NCBI GenBank assembly: GCA_033961575.1
Contig: CM066729.1
Span: 100,652,501 to 100,716,500 of the forward strand
Length of the DNA stretch: 64,000 nt
Reading direction: 5' to 3'
From: Aselliscus stoliczkanus
Lineage: Eukaryota; Chordata; Mammalia; Chiroptera; Hipposideridae
The notes under the pieces are model-generated. The model searched no databases and was not told where the DNA came from. It saw only the letters and a program-made list of their open reading frames with translations. Shown piece by piece: positions 47,641-60,306 of this stretch. The number at the start of each line of letters is the position of its first letter. Within the stretch, counting starts at the first letter, position 1. A program made the position numbers and the translations under genes.

Positions 47641-48599
47641 ACTAGACCCAGCATATAGAGAGGTTTGTAAATTTACCATCTCCTTCTCCACTTATCATTG
47701 CATGTATTAGCCTGTTTGGCCAGCCCAAAGCTAGAGAATCATAACATAATGAAAGTTTGTTAGATGGAGCAGAGTCTCACAGAATTTATTGTCAAGACAT
47801 AATACATAAGGAAAAGTTTCCATGATTCATTACACAAAAAATAATTTCCAGATCAGTATATACAACATGATCCTATTATAGAATCAAAGTAAAATGACAT
47901 AGATTTTTATATATATTTTATGTGAATGAACAAAAATCTCCAAAGAAACACGCAGGTGTTAAAACAAATTCAAGATCATTGATCAGATCAATGTTTATTT
48001 AAATAAACCAGTATTACCTTGATGTATAAAGTGTGTATCATATTTTTAAAATACATCAAGTACAATATACAAAATATGCTACTAATTAAGCTGAATTCAC
48101 GATAGACAAACACTAATTTCTCTAATTTCCTAGAGAAGCAGTATCTTTGGGTGGTCAGACTAACTCTACAGTCAGATTTCTTGGGTTGGAACCCGAAGTC
48201 TTACCAGCTGTGTGAATTAGCCAGTTAACTTCTCTCTGCCTCATAAATTTCTTGTGAGAGCTAAGTGTGTAAATGCATGTACAACGCAGATATACACATG
48301 CAGAAAAGTGTATAACACATAGCATGCAGAAAAAAATATTAGCTCTTTTTAATTATAATTGTTATTACCCTTCTGAGCTATATAAAATAAGATAAATTGT
48401 TCTGGGCCCTAGGTAAATGACTCAAGTATAAAAAAGTTGTATGTTACAAATTTATTTTAAAATACTTATACTTCTCTCACAGTACTGAGTATTCAAAGGC
48501 TCTCAGGCTCTTTCTACCTAATGTTAAATATTGGTGTATCTTGAGATCTTAATTTATATTATAGTCATTTTTCCATTCATGCTTCTGAAACTCAAAAAG
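47641..48599. other. Spacer with a MIR-like fossil
   Basis: A minus-strand MIR-like fossil is suspected at about 48,150-48,290 (GTTGGAACCCGAAGTC then TAACTTCTCTCTGCCTCA). The rest is AT-rich without recognised features. Confidence 0.5.
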
Positions 48600-48609
48600 G
48601 GGTTTCTTG

Positions 48610-48717
48610 GGCCGGCCGAGTGGCACGATGGTTAAGCGCTGGCTTGGGAAGCCGGCGGCCCCAGTTCCGGTCCCACATATGAGGGCCAGTGACACTGCCC
48701 TCAAAAAAAAAAAAAAA
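48610..48717 (+). mobile_element. Short-type tRNA-derived SINE
   Basis: Well preserved, with a pure 15-base A tail. A perfect duplication GGGTTTCTTG lies at 48,600-48,609 and 48,718-48,727. Confidence 0.92.
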
Positions 48718-48727
48718 GGGTTTCTTG

Positions 48728-50950
48728 CAGTTAATAAACAGAAAATCACCATGATAGGCATTTCATCTTTATTATGCTGATTATTACAAAATCTAGAGTG
48801 AAAGAGAAATCAACTCAATAATTAGTTTTATAACTCCTTTCAAGCATTGAGTTTTCAGAGTGCACACAAGGCTGCTCAGCAATGCACTCTGTTCTGATTT
48901 GATCCATACATCTTGGAAGAATACATTGTATCTATTCAACATTATAAAACTTTTACAGTAGCCTTTACCAAAATATGCCCAAGTTCTAATTTTAACTTGC
49001 AGTGGTGTATTAATCAGATTCACCATATCAATGCTGAAAGGATCAGAGAGTTATTGTGTCTAATCAATCAGAGGAGCCTTGCCAAAACTAAGACAAATGA
49101 AACCAACTATAGGGTAATTGTTAATAAGTAATTAAATATTTGTCTTTTCTGGACTTTTGGGATGTAAGTTTGAATGATTTCCCCATTACATCATTGCCAC
49201 TCTCTTGATACACATAAGAATTAAAAGAAGCTATTTAATGAGTAATTTAGCAGACTTCAAGACGTCTAATCTTGTGATAATTAAAATTTAGTTGATTTCA
49301 AAAATTTATGGGGAAATCTAGGGAGTGTATTAGGAAGACTGTTCAGGACTACAGTAAGGTAAGAAAGCAGTTAATATTAAATTGTTATACTTAGTTTATC
49401 CTGGAATTAGCACATGAGGAACACAATTCAAGTTCTGAAGGATGCAACATTAGAGATTAAATATTATCAACTCAGGTCTAATTTCCCTAGGACCTCTGAC
49501 TATGCAAGTAGTCTTCACTGCTATCTTTACACTATGATAACCACATACTTATACAAGTTTATCATAACTTTACTTCAAAGCTAAAGAATATTTTTATCTA
49601 TTTTTGGGATGCTTTAACACATTTAGTTGTGCCAGTCTATAATGTATACTTTCCTTTCAGAAAAATGTGTTTTAATACACTGCCAACTAGTAAAAATTAC
49701 CATCTGGTCATGTTAAAAGAAGTTCTTTCCTCTTTTTCATTTCATTTCACCCCCAATCCACTCAGAATCAGATTGTTCACAAAGCTTTGACTCAAGGTCA
49801 GAGTAAAGTAAAATATTGTACTTTTTTTTCTAAGTAAAAAGAGCTGAGTCGTGTATACTCTACCCTACTGTACACTTAAGCTTTCTTGTTAAATTAAAAA
49901 AAATTGGAATCTAAAGCATCTAGGGCAACCTTTTCCTGATTACTGATGACAAAATGATTTTGTTTGACTCGCCTGCATTTCTATTGCATTAGAAATGCAC
50001 TGCATGTAACCTTCCTCACATCATAGGCTCTAGTTGAGTATCTGATTTTAAGCTGGAAAACATTTCAATCAAAGTGCAGCTTAAATTAAACTAATTCTAT
50101 CATTTCCAGAGTAACCACTGAATACTACTTATGAAGGTCACAAGACCTGCTTTTCTCTTAATCTTAAATTCTGAGGACTTACATAGGTACATTAAAATGC
50201 TCTTAAGCTGATTGGATTTGCTGGCAAGGTTGAAAGGTGACTAGCAGACAACTCCACAGTCAACTCTCAAAAGTGTGATCAAACATTTGCATTCATTCAT
50301 CCTAGAAAAAGTGAACACCACTAGTGATTTATTATGCAAAACAAAAGGTGTGATTGAAATTTGAAGTTAAGAAAGGCAGCAAAACTCTGGGACTTATATT
50401 CTAGTACTAGAAGACTTGAATTTTAAGAATAAAAAACCAGATCCTTTATATGAAAGCTTATTATTGTATTTGTTTAATATTAATATAAATATTAATACTA
50501 ATAATGAAGATGTACATTTGTATAAAATGTAGCCCATGTCTCTCACACAAACTAGTCATTCAATACCTACAGTCTGATAAATCGTTTGAGAATAAAAGCA
50601 ATAAAAAGGACATTTGTTGAATACACACTGTGGTATTAACACTGTCTTTTAAGATTTATGTGTGTCATATTTTAATCTTCACAACTCAATGATGTATATA
50701 TAAAATATGGTCTGTAGATACTATCCCTGTTTTACAAATAGGGAAACTGAGACATAAAAGACCTAAATAAGTTATTCCAAATCCCATTGTGTGATTCCTT
50801 TATCCTAGTTCTTCACCACTATGAGATGTTGACTCGTGTGACATGGTGCTAAAAAACCCATGTTTTTTTAGCCTTCAATGATCTTACATTTTGCTGAAAT
50901 AATACTGCATGATAGCAGATATAATCTGCTCATTGCATAATCAAGTAGCC
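48728..50950. other. Spacer with a MIR-like fossil
   Basis: A MIR-like element is suspected at about 50,640-50,815 (TTTTACAAATAGGGAAACTG core). No gene recognised in the remainder. Confidence 0.45.
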
Positions 50951-52069
50951 CAAGGATCGATCCCTCCCACTGATGTGACTAGAGTAACCAAGACTCAACT
51001 CCATGAGAAGGGCACACACAGCCTATCCAAGGCACCAGATTCAGGTGACCAGGGAGATGGTAACACTGGGCCCCACAGAATAAGTACTACATAAGTCCAC
51101 TCTACTAAGACTGGGACACATAGCAACCCTACCTAATACAATAAAACAAATACAGGGAGGCCAAAATGAGAGGTCAAAGAAATATATCCCAAATAAAAGT
51201 ACAGAACAAAGCTCCAGGAAAAATAAACAAACAAACAAACAGACAAAATGGAGATCAGCAATTTACCAGATGCAGATTTCAAAATACTGCTTATTAGGAA
51301 GCTCACTGATCTCAGGAGCAACTTCAACAACGAGGTAGAAAACATAAAAATAGAGATTAAAAAATAAAAATGAACCAGTCAGAAATAAAGAATACATAAC
51401 CAAAATGAAGAACACATTAGAGGGAATCAACAGTAGATTCGATGAAGCAGAGGACTGAATCATGATTTGGAAGACAAAGTATCAGAAAATACCCAAACGG
51501 AACAGGAAAATAATAAAATTGAGGCTCATTTAAGGGGCCTATGGGACAACATTATGTGTACCAACTTTCACATCATAGAGTACCGGAAAAAAATGACAGA
51601 GAGACTAAGGGATTGAAAACCTTCTTGAAGAAATAATGATGGAAAACTTCCCTAATCTGGCAAAAGAGATAGACATACAAGCTAGGAAGCACAGATGCAA
51701 ACAAGATGAACCCAAAGAGGTCCACACAAACACATGTCATAAATAAATGTCAAAGGTTAAAGACAAAAAGAGAATCTTAAAAGCAACAAGAGAAAAGCAG
51801 TTGGTTACCCACAAGGGAGTTCGCATAAGACCATTAGCTGATTTCTCAACAGAAATTTGCAGGCCAGAAGGGATTGGTAGAAATTATTTGAAGTGATAAA
51901 AATCAAGGACCTACAACCAAGATTACTCTACCCAGCAAAACTATTGATTAGAATTGAGGGGCAGAAAAGGAGCTTCCCAGACAAGAAAAAGCTAAAGTAT
52001 TTCATCACCACCAAACCAGTTTTACAAGGAATCTTAAAGGGACTTCTTTAAGACAAAAAAGATCAACAA

Positions 52070-52252
52070 ATGAATAACAAAGTGACAGTAACTACATATC
52101 TATCAGTAATTATTTTAAATGTAAATGGATTAAATATTTCAAGGAAAAGATACGGTGCTGAATGGATAAGAAAACAAGACCCTTACATATGCTGCCTACA
52201 AGAGACACACTTCAGATTGAAAGATACACACAAACAAAAAAAAAAGTCATAG
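52070..52252 (+). pseudogene. L1 ORF2 start fragment
   Basis: The first about 50 codons of ORF2 are readable, with the endonuclease patterns NVNGLN, EWIRKQDP and LQETH. The frame ends where a second L1 tail is inserted. Confidence 0.85.
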
Positions 52253-52490
52253 ACACAGATAATAGTTTAGTGGTTACTGGAAGGTAAGGAGGGAAGGGGG
52301 CAGTAGACGAGGGTAAAGGGGATCAAATATATGGTGATGAAAGGAGAGCTGTCTCTGGATGGTGAACACACAATTCAATATATAGATGACGTATTATAGA
52401 ATTGAATACTTGAAACATATAATTTACTAACATCCTCCCAATAAATTTAATTAAAATAATTTAAAAATGAAATATCAAAATAAAGTTAAA
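52238..52490 (+). mobile_element. Nested L1 3' UTR fragment
   Basis: Matches the 3' UTR type of the element at 43,047 (CATAGACACAGATAATAGTT, then GGTGAACACACAATTC and CCCAATAAATTTAATT). It splits the endonuclease region of the host L1; ACACACA-type sequence borders both ends. Confidence 0.8.
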
Positions 52491-53420
52491 AACACACACA
52501 CAGAGGCGGAAAGTAAAGGGATGGAAACAGATATTTACAAAAGTGGAAATAAAAAAAAAAGATAGTGTAGAAATACTTATACAAACCAAATTAGACTTTA
52601 AAACAAGGCTATAACAAGAGACAAAGAAGGACCCGGTAATCTCACTTCTGGGTATTTATCCGAGGAAACCCAAAACACTATTTCAAGGGAATATGTGTAT
52701 CCATATGATCATTACAACATTGTTTACAATGACCAAGATATGGAGATAGCTTAGGTATCCACTGATGGATAAATAAAGTGTAGGTAGTATATATATATAC
52801 AATGGAATATTGCTCAGCCATGGAAGGGAATGGGTTCTTGCCATCTGTGGCAGCATGGATGGACCTGGAGGGTACGGTGCTGAGTGGAGTTTGTCAGACC
52901 GACAAAGGCAGATGCAATGCGATTCACTTATCTGTGAAGTCTAAAGAACAAAATAAACAAAACAGAAACAAACTGATAGATACAGAGAACATTTTGATGG
53001 TTGTCAGATAGGAGGGGGGTTGAAGGGGCAGGTGTGAAAGGGGAAGGATTTAAGAAGTACAAATTGGTTATTAAACAGAAGTCATGGGGATGTAGGTTAC
53101 AACATAAAGGATATAGTCAATAATATTGTAATAACTATGTATGGTGTCAGATGGGTACTAAATTTGTTGGGGTGATAGATGGCAGGGGATTGGAAGCAGG
53201 GTAGAAAGGTGAAAGAATTAAAAAGTACAAATTAGTAGTTACAAATTACTCACAGGGATTTAAAGGAATTATAACCAATAATATGGTAATAACTATGTAT
53301 AATGCCAAGTAAGTATTAGACTAGCCAAGATCACTTCTTCAATTACGTAATTGTCTGACCTTTGTGCTGTACACCTGAATTGAATATAAAATAATATTGA
53401 ATGTCAAAAAAATATATAAT

Positions 53421-55468
53421 AAAATAGAAAACAAAAAATATTAACCATTGTGTTTCTATTACACAAAATAATATTTTATTTGAATACTTTACATGGTGAT
53501 CATAGTTACAAACATTCAAATAAAATGAAAATATGAATACCAATATATTTTCCTATCAGTGAATAACCTATAATGTAGGTTTGTAATTTTCTGTCTTATT
53601 ATTATAGTAATGTTTGTCCCTATAGCTTATAGCTAACCTTTCTTAAAATAGTGAGAGGTACAAGGAAAATTATTGATAGGAAATCAAGGAGAGCCAATAC
53701 AAGTACCTATATGGCACTGGGACTTTCTCAGTTTTTAAATCAGAAATGAACATGTTCAGACAGCTTTGGGTTTAAGTGAATAGCAATGCTTTGAGTCTTC
53801 CAGTTATCATTGTAAATATGCCACATATAATCTACATCAATAGCGAGGTGCAGTCCAGCTTTGTATAGCTCTGAATAGAGAAACTCACCATATTTCATGT
53901 AAATATAGACCACTACTTCTTCCACAGCCTTGAGTACTGATGCTTGGGATATGCTCAAAAATAAATATGAGGAAAATATGATAAAACTTTTTTCATCTAT
54001 TTTTATTTGTTGCACAATAGTGTTCATATGTTCAAGAGTAAGTATGACAATGCATACTGAGCAGGAAAAAAAAATTTAAATCCATATGCATTTGGCCCCA
54101 ACTAAATGTAAAATGCAAAAATTACCATGGAAGCCTTTAAAGAAAGTTAATGAAATAAGTAGTAATTGGTGGCTCTGGATACCTTAAAGGTGTTTAAGTA
54201 TTTTTGTTTTTTCAAAGAGTAACATTGTTCTGAAAGCAGAAGGTGAAAGGAAGGACTTGTGTGCTTTCCACATACATGTAAAGTTTACATATTTTAAAAT
54301 TCTAAGCTTTCATTTCATAAGAGAAATTTAAGTAATTTATTAAAAACAATCTTAACTTCATTATTATAAAGTCCTTCATTCTATGTCATTTTAAAAAACA
54401 GGAAGAGATTTCAATTAATGGGATTTCTTATCTGGCTAATGGCAACATAAAAATATCTATAGCAAGTACTGACAAGCTTATAAAATTTTAAAAATTTGTC
54501 ACACGGATTTATTTAATTTTTTATTATTAATGCTATTTAGAATGTATAGCCTTCTCTAAGGTTCCCATGCATATTTTCAGGAAATATAATTTTTTAAAAA
54601 CAATGTGAGAAACAAAACCATGCAACTCAAGATAGAATTAAATGACATACATTCCAAATATTGGATAAAGGATAGCAACAATATCTACAAAAATTCTACT
54701 CTAGAAGCAATTAGGGATTCACCAAAAAATAATGTATAGCTTTCAAGGCTTAGAAGTAAAATATGTATGCTAATGGTTGTGATTTGAATTTCAAGATGTT
54801 AGAGATTATAAGCAAAGTGGATATAGAAGTTGAAAAGAAGAAAGAAACATAAGAAGCACCCACTTTACTTTGGACATCCAATAGACAACGGTTTTCACAC
54901 ATATTATGTCCTCAGTCTTCATTAAAAACTGATATATCAGGTGAGAATTTCAACATGTTCCCATTAGATTAGAGTGTCCTCAGAAGCATTCTCCATCTAT
55001 AGTCACTTACTGGATGAATTTATTCAGTCTCAGCGATTTCAACAATCTTTCTATGCTGCCTATACCTATCTCAGCTTGGCTCCTGGGTCCTATTCCCTCT
55101 TGCCTGTTCGAGGATATTGTTCCAGCATTTCTCCTGTTTTTTCTAGTGGATAAGATGATTAGCACACAACTAAATGTGGAAAGACATTTTATATATATAT
55201 ATATATGTTTATAATTTCACTCACCCCTTTATCTCTCTCCAGTCACTGCCCCACATCTCTCCTGTCTTCATAACATTTCTTGAAAGTTTCATCTCTATTC
55301 ACACCTCTGTTTCCTTTGCTCTGTTCTCTTGAACCCACCTTTCCAGTGTTTTAATTTCCCCATTCCATGGAAACTTCTTTTATCAATGTTATCACAGATC
55401 ACCCTGCTAAATCCAGTAGTATTTCCAAGTCCTCATATTACTGAATTTATTATCTTCAACAAATGACG
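53421..55468. other. Spacer with an unassigned 95-residue open frame
   Basis: At 53,740-54,027 (minus) a 95-residue frame has an evenly mixed composition (AVEEVVVYIYMKYGEFLYSE) that looks more protein-like than its neighbours, but I recognise no family, splice sites or poly(A). Bases 54,990-55,460 are pyrimidine-rich and may be an ancient LINE relic. An AT-repeat lies at 55,190-55,206. Confidence 0.35.
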
Positions 55469-55470
55469 TA

Positions 55471-56021
55471 CAAAGTTTGGACAATTAAGCTCACGAACTC
55501 ATCCTAGAAAAAGTGCTACATACCTCATTGCTGAATATCACTATGGTCACCTGCGAAGTACTCATGTTGGGAAGCTATGTGCCAACATCAGCGCCCTCCA
55601 AAGCAAGTTTGGAACTCTGTCCAGAATGGCCATCAGAGCTGTCATTGTATTACCCTTGATGTCCTGAATGTCATCAGTATGTCTTCTTTCAATATTTTGT
55701 TTATCTTTGGATAAAGAGGTCACTGGGGCCAGATCAGGTGAGTAGGGAGGGTGTTCCAATACAATTATTTGTTTACTGGCTAAAATCTCCCTCACAGACA
55801 GTGCTGTGTGAGCTAGTGCATTGTCATGATGCAAGAGCCATGAATTGTTGGCGAAAAGTTTAGGTCATCTAATTTGTTCACGCAGCCTTTTCAGCACTTC
55901 CAAATAGTAAACTCAGTCAACTGTCCAGTTGGTACAAATTCACAGTGAATAATCCCTCTGATATCAAAAAAGTTTAGCAACAGCATTGCAGCAAGTTCGC
56001 AAACTTAACTGTTAGGTCTCA
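55471..56021 (-). mobile_element. Deleted mariner transposon
   Basis: A 551-bp minus-strand element between TA dinucleotides, with ends related to those of the element at 36,661 (GGACAATTAAG... and its complement near 56,000). The retained coding part (55,834-55,562) carries HHDNALAHTALS, with the second catalytic aspartate, and EHPPYSPDLAP with the third. The N-terminal half is absent, as in the other copy. Confidence 0.9.
55562..55834 (-). pseudogene. Mariner transposase fragment
   Basis: A 90-residue frame with HDNALAH and YSPDLAP spaced about as expected for the DD34D mariner family. The NDFF stretch after YSPDLAP is altered by an indel. The DNA-binding domain is missing. Inactive. Confidence 0.88.
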
Positions 56022-56450
56022 TAAGCCAGTTGATCATATTCCAGCCTTTGAAATATTATCTGAATATCACCAATTTGCTTCTTCTTTGGTCACTTGTTCT
56101 CTTTACCCTTAGCTAAAACTACTGTTGCTGATTTTGTCTATAGCCTTTTACAAACCGTTTTTATGTGTAATATATCAATATTTTTCAAAAATTGGAACAT
56201 ATGTATGTCACATATGTTGTAATACTTGTTTTGCTTTATAACTCCTTCATATTATATCATATTTCCATAATGTTGGTATTAACATAATATCTCTAAACTG
56301 ATAAATGCAATGAGAAAATACTAAAGTAACCATAATAATTTACTCATAGATTTCAGAATTTTTCTGGCTGTATATGAGAATGTCTCATTGCTTACTAAAA
56401 CAATAATAAGCATGAAAGAGTAGAAATAGTCACTAGCAGAAAATAATATA

Positions 56451-56811
56451 CAGTTGACCTTACGTAAGCAACTTGGGTTTGAACTGTACAAGTCCAATTA
56501 GATGTGAATCTTTTTTCAATAAATACTGTAAATGGTTTTTCTCTTCCTTATGTTTTTTCTTAACAAAATTTTCTTTTTTGCTAGCTTACTTTATCGTAAA
56601 AATATAGTATTATAATTCTGTATGCATAATACATATAACATACAAAATATGTGTTAATTGACTGTTTATGTTATTACTAAGATTCCCAAGCAACAGTAGG
56701 CTATTAGTAGTTAAGCTTTTGGTAAATCAGAAGTTTTACATGGATTTTTGACTGCGGTAGGGTGGGGGTGGAAGTTAGCTCTCTTAACCCCTGCATTGTT
56801 CAGAACTCAAC
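56451..56811 (+). mobile_element. Tigger2-like non-autonomous DNA transposon
   Basis: The ends CAGTTGACCTTACGTAAGC and the near complement ending GTTCAGAACTCAACTA, plus the internal AATATGTGTTAATTGACTG and CAGTAGGCTATTAGTAGTTA, match the order of a well-known mammal-wide Tigger2-type element (pogo group). TATA flanks fit a TA target. The family name is from memory. Confidence 0.78.
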
Positions 56812-57955
56812 TATATAATGTCATCCATCTTTGTGACTCTTTACCTTTTTTTACATCTTTGAAGAGTCCAAATTATCTGCTGAAGTGCATATATATCAAT
56901 GTGACAACTTCACTATTTCAATGTCTTCATCATGCATTTATCAGTCCTAGTTAAATTGCAACTAGCGAACCTCTACTCATTTCTTTGGATACATTTACTA
57001 CCTTAAATTTTAAGTGACCCTTAAAAATGGCTCTATGTGGTTAAAATCATGGTACTTACTAATGATAGAAACACATTTTAAAGCATTTTCAAAAGGGAGG
57101 ATTTCTATTCCATGAGTTAGAATAAATTTTGTTCTCCACATAATTGAAAACCAACTACAGATATGCAACTTAACACTTCCACATGTAGTAACTTAACCTT
57201 TCGTTAAAATATTCCTTAAGAGTAGTTTGAGGTCATTAATTCTAACAAGCTGAGGCTATGAATACATATTTTTTCAAATCATCGCTTAGCTATCTGTTTA
57301 GTGTATGTTTTGCCCTCTATTCTGATCTGTGGTATGGCTATATCAGAACCTAAATGTCTTGTTGCCAGGCACTATTCTGTAAGACACTATCGTGTTACGC
57401 AAGAATTAGTTTCATTAAGCCTTTGATCCATTGCTTATTAGCACGTTTTGTTTTCAATGGTTGCTGTCTATTATGTCACACAATTCTAGGCACAGAGCTA
57501 ATTAGCAATTCTTTATTAGTGTAAGAAAGAGTTATTTAATGCAGTATTCTATTAAGAGAGCAGGGATAGTTGAAAATATCTAAACTAAACCATGGAATAA
57601 AACTAAGCAATTTGCTTAACAGTTAGCATAACTTTAGCTGCAACCAACTAAAAATAAAACTCCTAATATAGCTAACAAGTCTTTAATTAGTCCATTCTAT
57701 AGTGTGGAGAAACTCTTTCCACAGAAGTGTGGCTAAGAAATATATCTTCATGACTGTCATATGTGAATTTTGTCTTTTCTGTTCTTTCTGAGTCTTTATT
57801 GTTTCTAATGCCTCTTGCAAATTATTACATAGTCTGTGCCTCACAATAGTCTCCATCACAATAGAAACTTCCTTAGTTGACTTTTTACTGTGAATTACTG
57901 AAAATTATCATTCTTTCTTTATAGCAAATCAAAATTGATTTACAAATTTTATTAA
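56812..57955. other. Spacer, no gene seen
   Basis: AT-rich without recognised repeats or genes. Confidence 0.45.
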
Positions 57956-58440
57956 TGTATTAACATATTTGCAGAAAAGTGAACATATAGGTATATAGCT
58001 CAATGAATTCCACAAACTGAACACACCCATGTAGCCAACAGCCAAATTAAGAAATAAAATATTACCAGTGCCCTAACAGATCCCCTTTTGCCACTTCTGG
58101 TCACAAAAGACCTACTACTTTTCTGCTTTATATAATTGGATTTAGCATCCAGAATGTACTTGTTGTGCCTGGTTTCTCTTATCATTTGTAAGATTCTCTC
58201 ATATTGCTGCCTATGGTTGTAGTTCATTCTAGTTGCTTTATAGTATTACATTGAATTAATATACAGTGATAAATTTATCCATCCTACTTTTGTTGGGCAT
58301 TTGGGTGGTTTCCAATACATGGCTATTATGAATGTTGCCAACAAAAACATTCCAATACAGTTTTATATTGAACATACGTAAACATTTCTATTGGGTTGCT
58401 AGGTCACAGCACATGCATATCAAGATGTACATTTAAAGTA
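57956..58440 (-). mobile_element. Old L1 (L1M-type) 3' end fragment
   Basis: The complement of an old L1 3' region: TTTATCCATCCTACTTTTG, GGGCATTTGGGTGGTTTCC and GGCTATTATGAATGTTGCC occur in the usual order. A 75-residue frame on the minus strand inside it has no meaning of its own. Confidence 0.7.
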
Positions 58441-58846
58441 CAGAGGTGGGTTTTTTTTCATAATTTAACTTTTAAATTTGTGTTTCTGCTATTACCATTT
58501 ATAGAGATCTTGAAACCACCCCTGATTCTCCAGTGAAGACTCACAGGCAATAGCTAAAAATCCCCATTACCTTAGCATTGGTGTTTATTATATTATACAT
58601 TCAGAGTTATTGTTCAGTAGTGATTTTCAGAATTGCATAGCAGCATTTAGTGTTTTATGACCCCTAGTTCTTGAGGTGGTCTTTAGCGTCATGGCCTCCA
58701 GCTTGAGTTCAACAAGAAAAAAGCCTCCTCTATGATATAGAAATCAGATTAATACTACTTCTTGTCTTATATTAGTAATTATCTCTTTCGATTATAGTTA
58801 TTTGGAACTTTGCTGGTTAGCTACCTCATGCTAATAAATCACTGAA

Positions 58847-58996
58847 GGGCCGGCCGAATGGCTCAGTTGGTTAAGAGCTCGCTCAAGAGTGCAAGCTGAG
58901 CTCTGAGCAACAGTGGTTCGAGGCCAGCCCTAGCTGAGTTGCCGTTGAGCTGCCAACAGGTGGCAGGATGGCTCAGCTAAAAAAAAAAAAAAAAAG
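58847..58996 (+). mobile_element. Third-type SINE (GCTCGCTCAAG subfamily)
   Basis: GGGCCGGCCGAATGGCTCAG head, B-box-like GTGGTTCGAGGCC, GGATGGCTCAGCT end and poly(A). A duplication AATAAATCA(C/T)TGA lies at 58,833-58,845 and 58,997-59,009. Confidence 0.92.
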
Positions 58997-59009
58997 AATA
59001 AATCATTGA

Positions 59010-59542
59010 CCATTGTGTAAGGATTTTACACAATCTTTAATTTAATCCTCACACATGAACCTTATTATAGTCATGTTAGCATCCGCTCTTAGTTGAGAAG
59101 AATATGTCAGAATGGGTAACTTATTTTCTAAGCCACATTATTATCAAATGTTACAGCTATTGATATTAAGGGTTACATTACTTGAAGAAAACATTAATAA
59201 GTAGCAATAGATGAATAATAGGATAGAAGAGTTAAGCTGAAAAAACTGAGAAAAGCTAATAAAAATAATTTAAAAATCTAAACAGGGATTTCTGAAACTT
59301 GTTAGTAGTTATAAATAAAGGATAGATAACATTGGTCTTCAAATACACATATCTTAATCATTTACATATAGAATTCATTGTTATATAAATCATTTAATAA
59401 AGTATTTGGCCTTAGACCAACAAAGTATTAAGTTGGTACAAATACCCTATTGTTAAATTGATATCTACACCAAATCTTATTTACCAAATTTATGAGTGTT
59501 CATTTATTATATCCAATTAGAGAAGAAAACAATCTATGACAG
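59010..59542. other. Spacer, no gene seen
   Basis: AT-rich, nothing recognised. Confidence 0.45.
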
Positions 59543-59895
59543 TGCTATGGTCTGATTGTGACCCCCAAAATTAATAAGTTGAAATCTTAACCCCCCAAAG
59601 GTGATGATATTAGTAGAAGTGGCCTTTCAGAAGTAAGTTATTCATGAAGGTAGAGCCCACTTGAATGGTATTAGTGCCCTTTCTAAAGACTTCAGTGAGC
59701 TCCCTAGCCCCTTTTGCTACCATGAGAAGCTACAGTAAAAAATCTGTGACTAAGTAGAGGGTCCGGATCCAGTTACGCCAGCTTCATAATCTTAGACTTC
59801 CAGCCTCTATAACGATGAGCAATAAATGTCTGTTGTTTATAAGTGACCCAGTCTGTGGTATTCTGTTATAGCAGCATGAACGGACTAAGATAAAC
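59543..59895 (+). mobile_element. Solo LTR of an ERVL-MaLR element (MLT1/MST-like)
   Basis: About 350 bp beginning TGCTATGGTCTGATTGTG and ending CGGACTAAGATAAACA. The order of GAATGGTATTAGTGCCC, the TTCCAGCC and AATAAATGTCTGTTG part, and GTTATAGCAGCATGAACGG fits the MaLR LTR family. AATAAA near 59,820 fixes plus orientation. An ancient non-coding remnant of a retrovirus-like element. Confidence 0.85.
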
Positions 59896-60306
59896 AATTA
59901 TGTTCTGCTGGGCATCTGCCAAATATTTTAGATCTGGCCAATTCTAAATCAAAGCTATGTATCCTTTGTTTTCCAAATACAAAGCATACATTAAGACTCT
60001 GAAAAATAATTCAATGTTTTCAACTATTGCAAAAACAATTACCATTGACTCATTTTACTTGTTATTCTTTATGTTTTAAGGACATGGTCACAAAATTTAC
60101 TAAAGCACCACAAATATAAATACAGCTATTTTCCACTTATCAGATAGTCCATCTGTAATGCACACATCTGAGTATATTTTGCATGAGTTCAATACACTCT
60201 TTCTTATTGTTATTGGGTAGATACTGTGTGAATTAAGACTACAGAGTTACTGAAAGCAAATGTACCTACATAAAAATAATTGTAGGGCTTCTCAAAAATA
60301 ATTGTA
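59896..60306. other. Spacer, no gene seen
   Basis: AT-rich. Just before the next SINE, AAAAATAATTGTAGGGC occurs at about 60,272-60,288, and again overlapping the SINE start. Confidence 0.5.

Larger units (their letters stand above)
50951..53420 (+). mobile_element. Old L1 with internal deletion, nested L1 and repeated 3' UTR
   Basis: Begins in the late 5' UTR, then an ORF1 remnant (about 51,249-52,050) and the start of ORF2 (52,070). The endonuclease is interrupted by another L1's tail (52,238-52,490), resumes at about 52,500, and at about 52,634 jumps straight to the end of ORF2, skipping roughly 3 kb. The 3' UTR then seems to occur twice (about 52,995-53,180 and 53,181-53,420). Dead element. 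Confidence 0.82.

Noticed and set aside
47985..48010. Short inverted motifs (GATCATTGATCAGATCAATG and TTTATTTAAATAAA)
   Set aside because: Short self-complementary AT-rich words are expected by chance in this composition.
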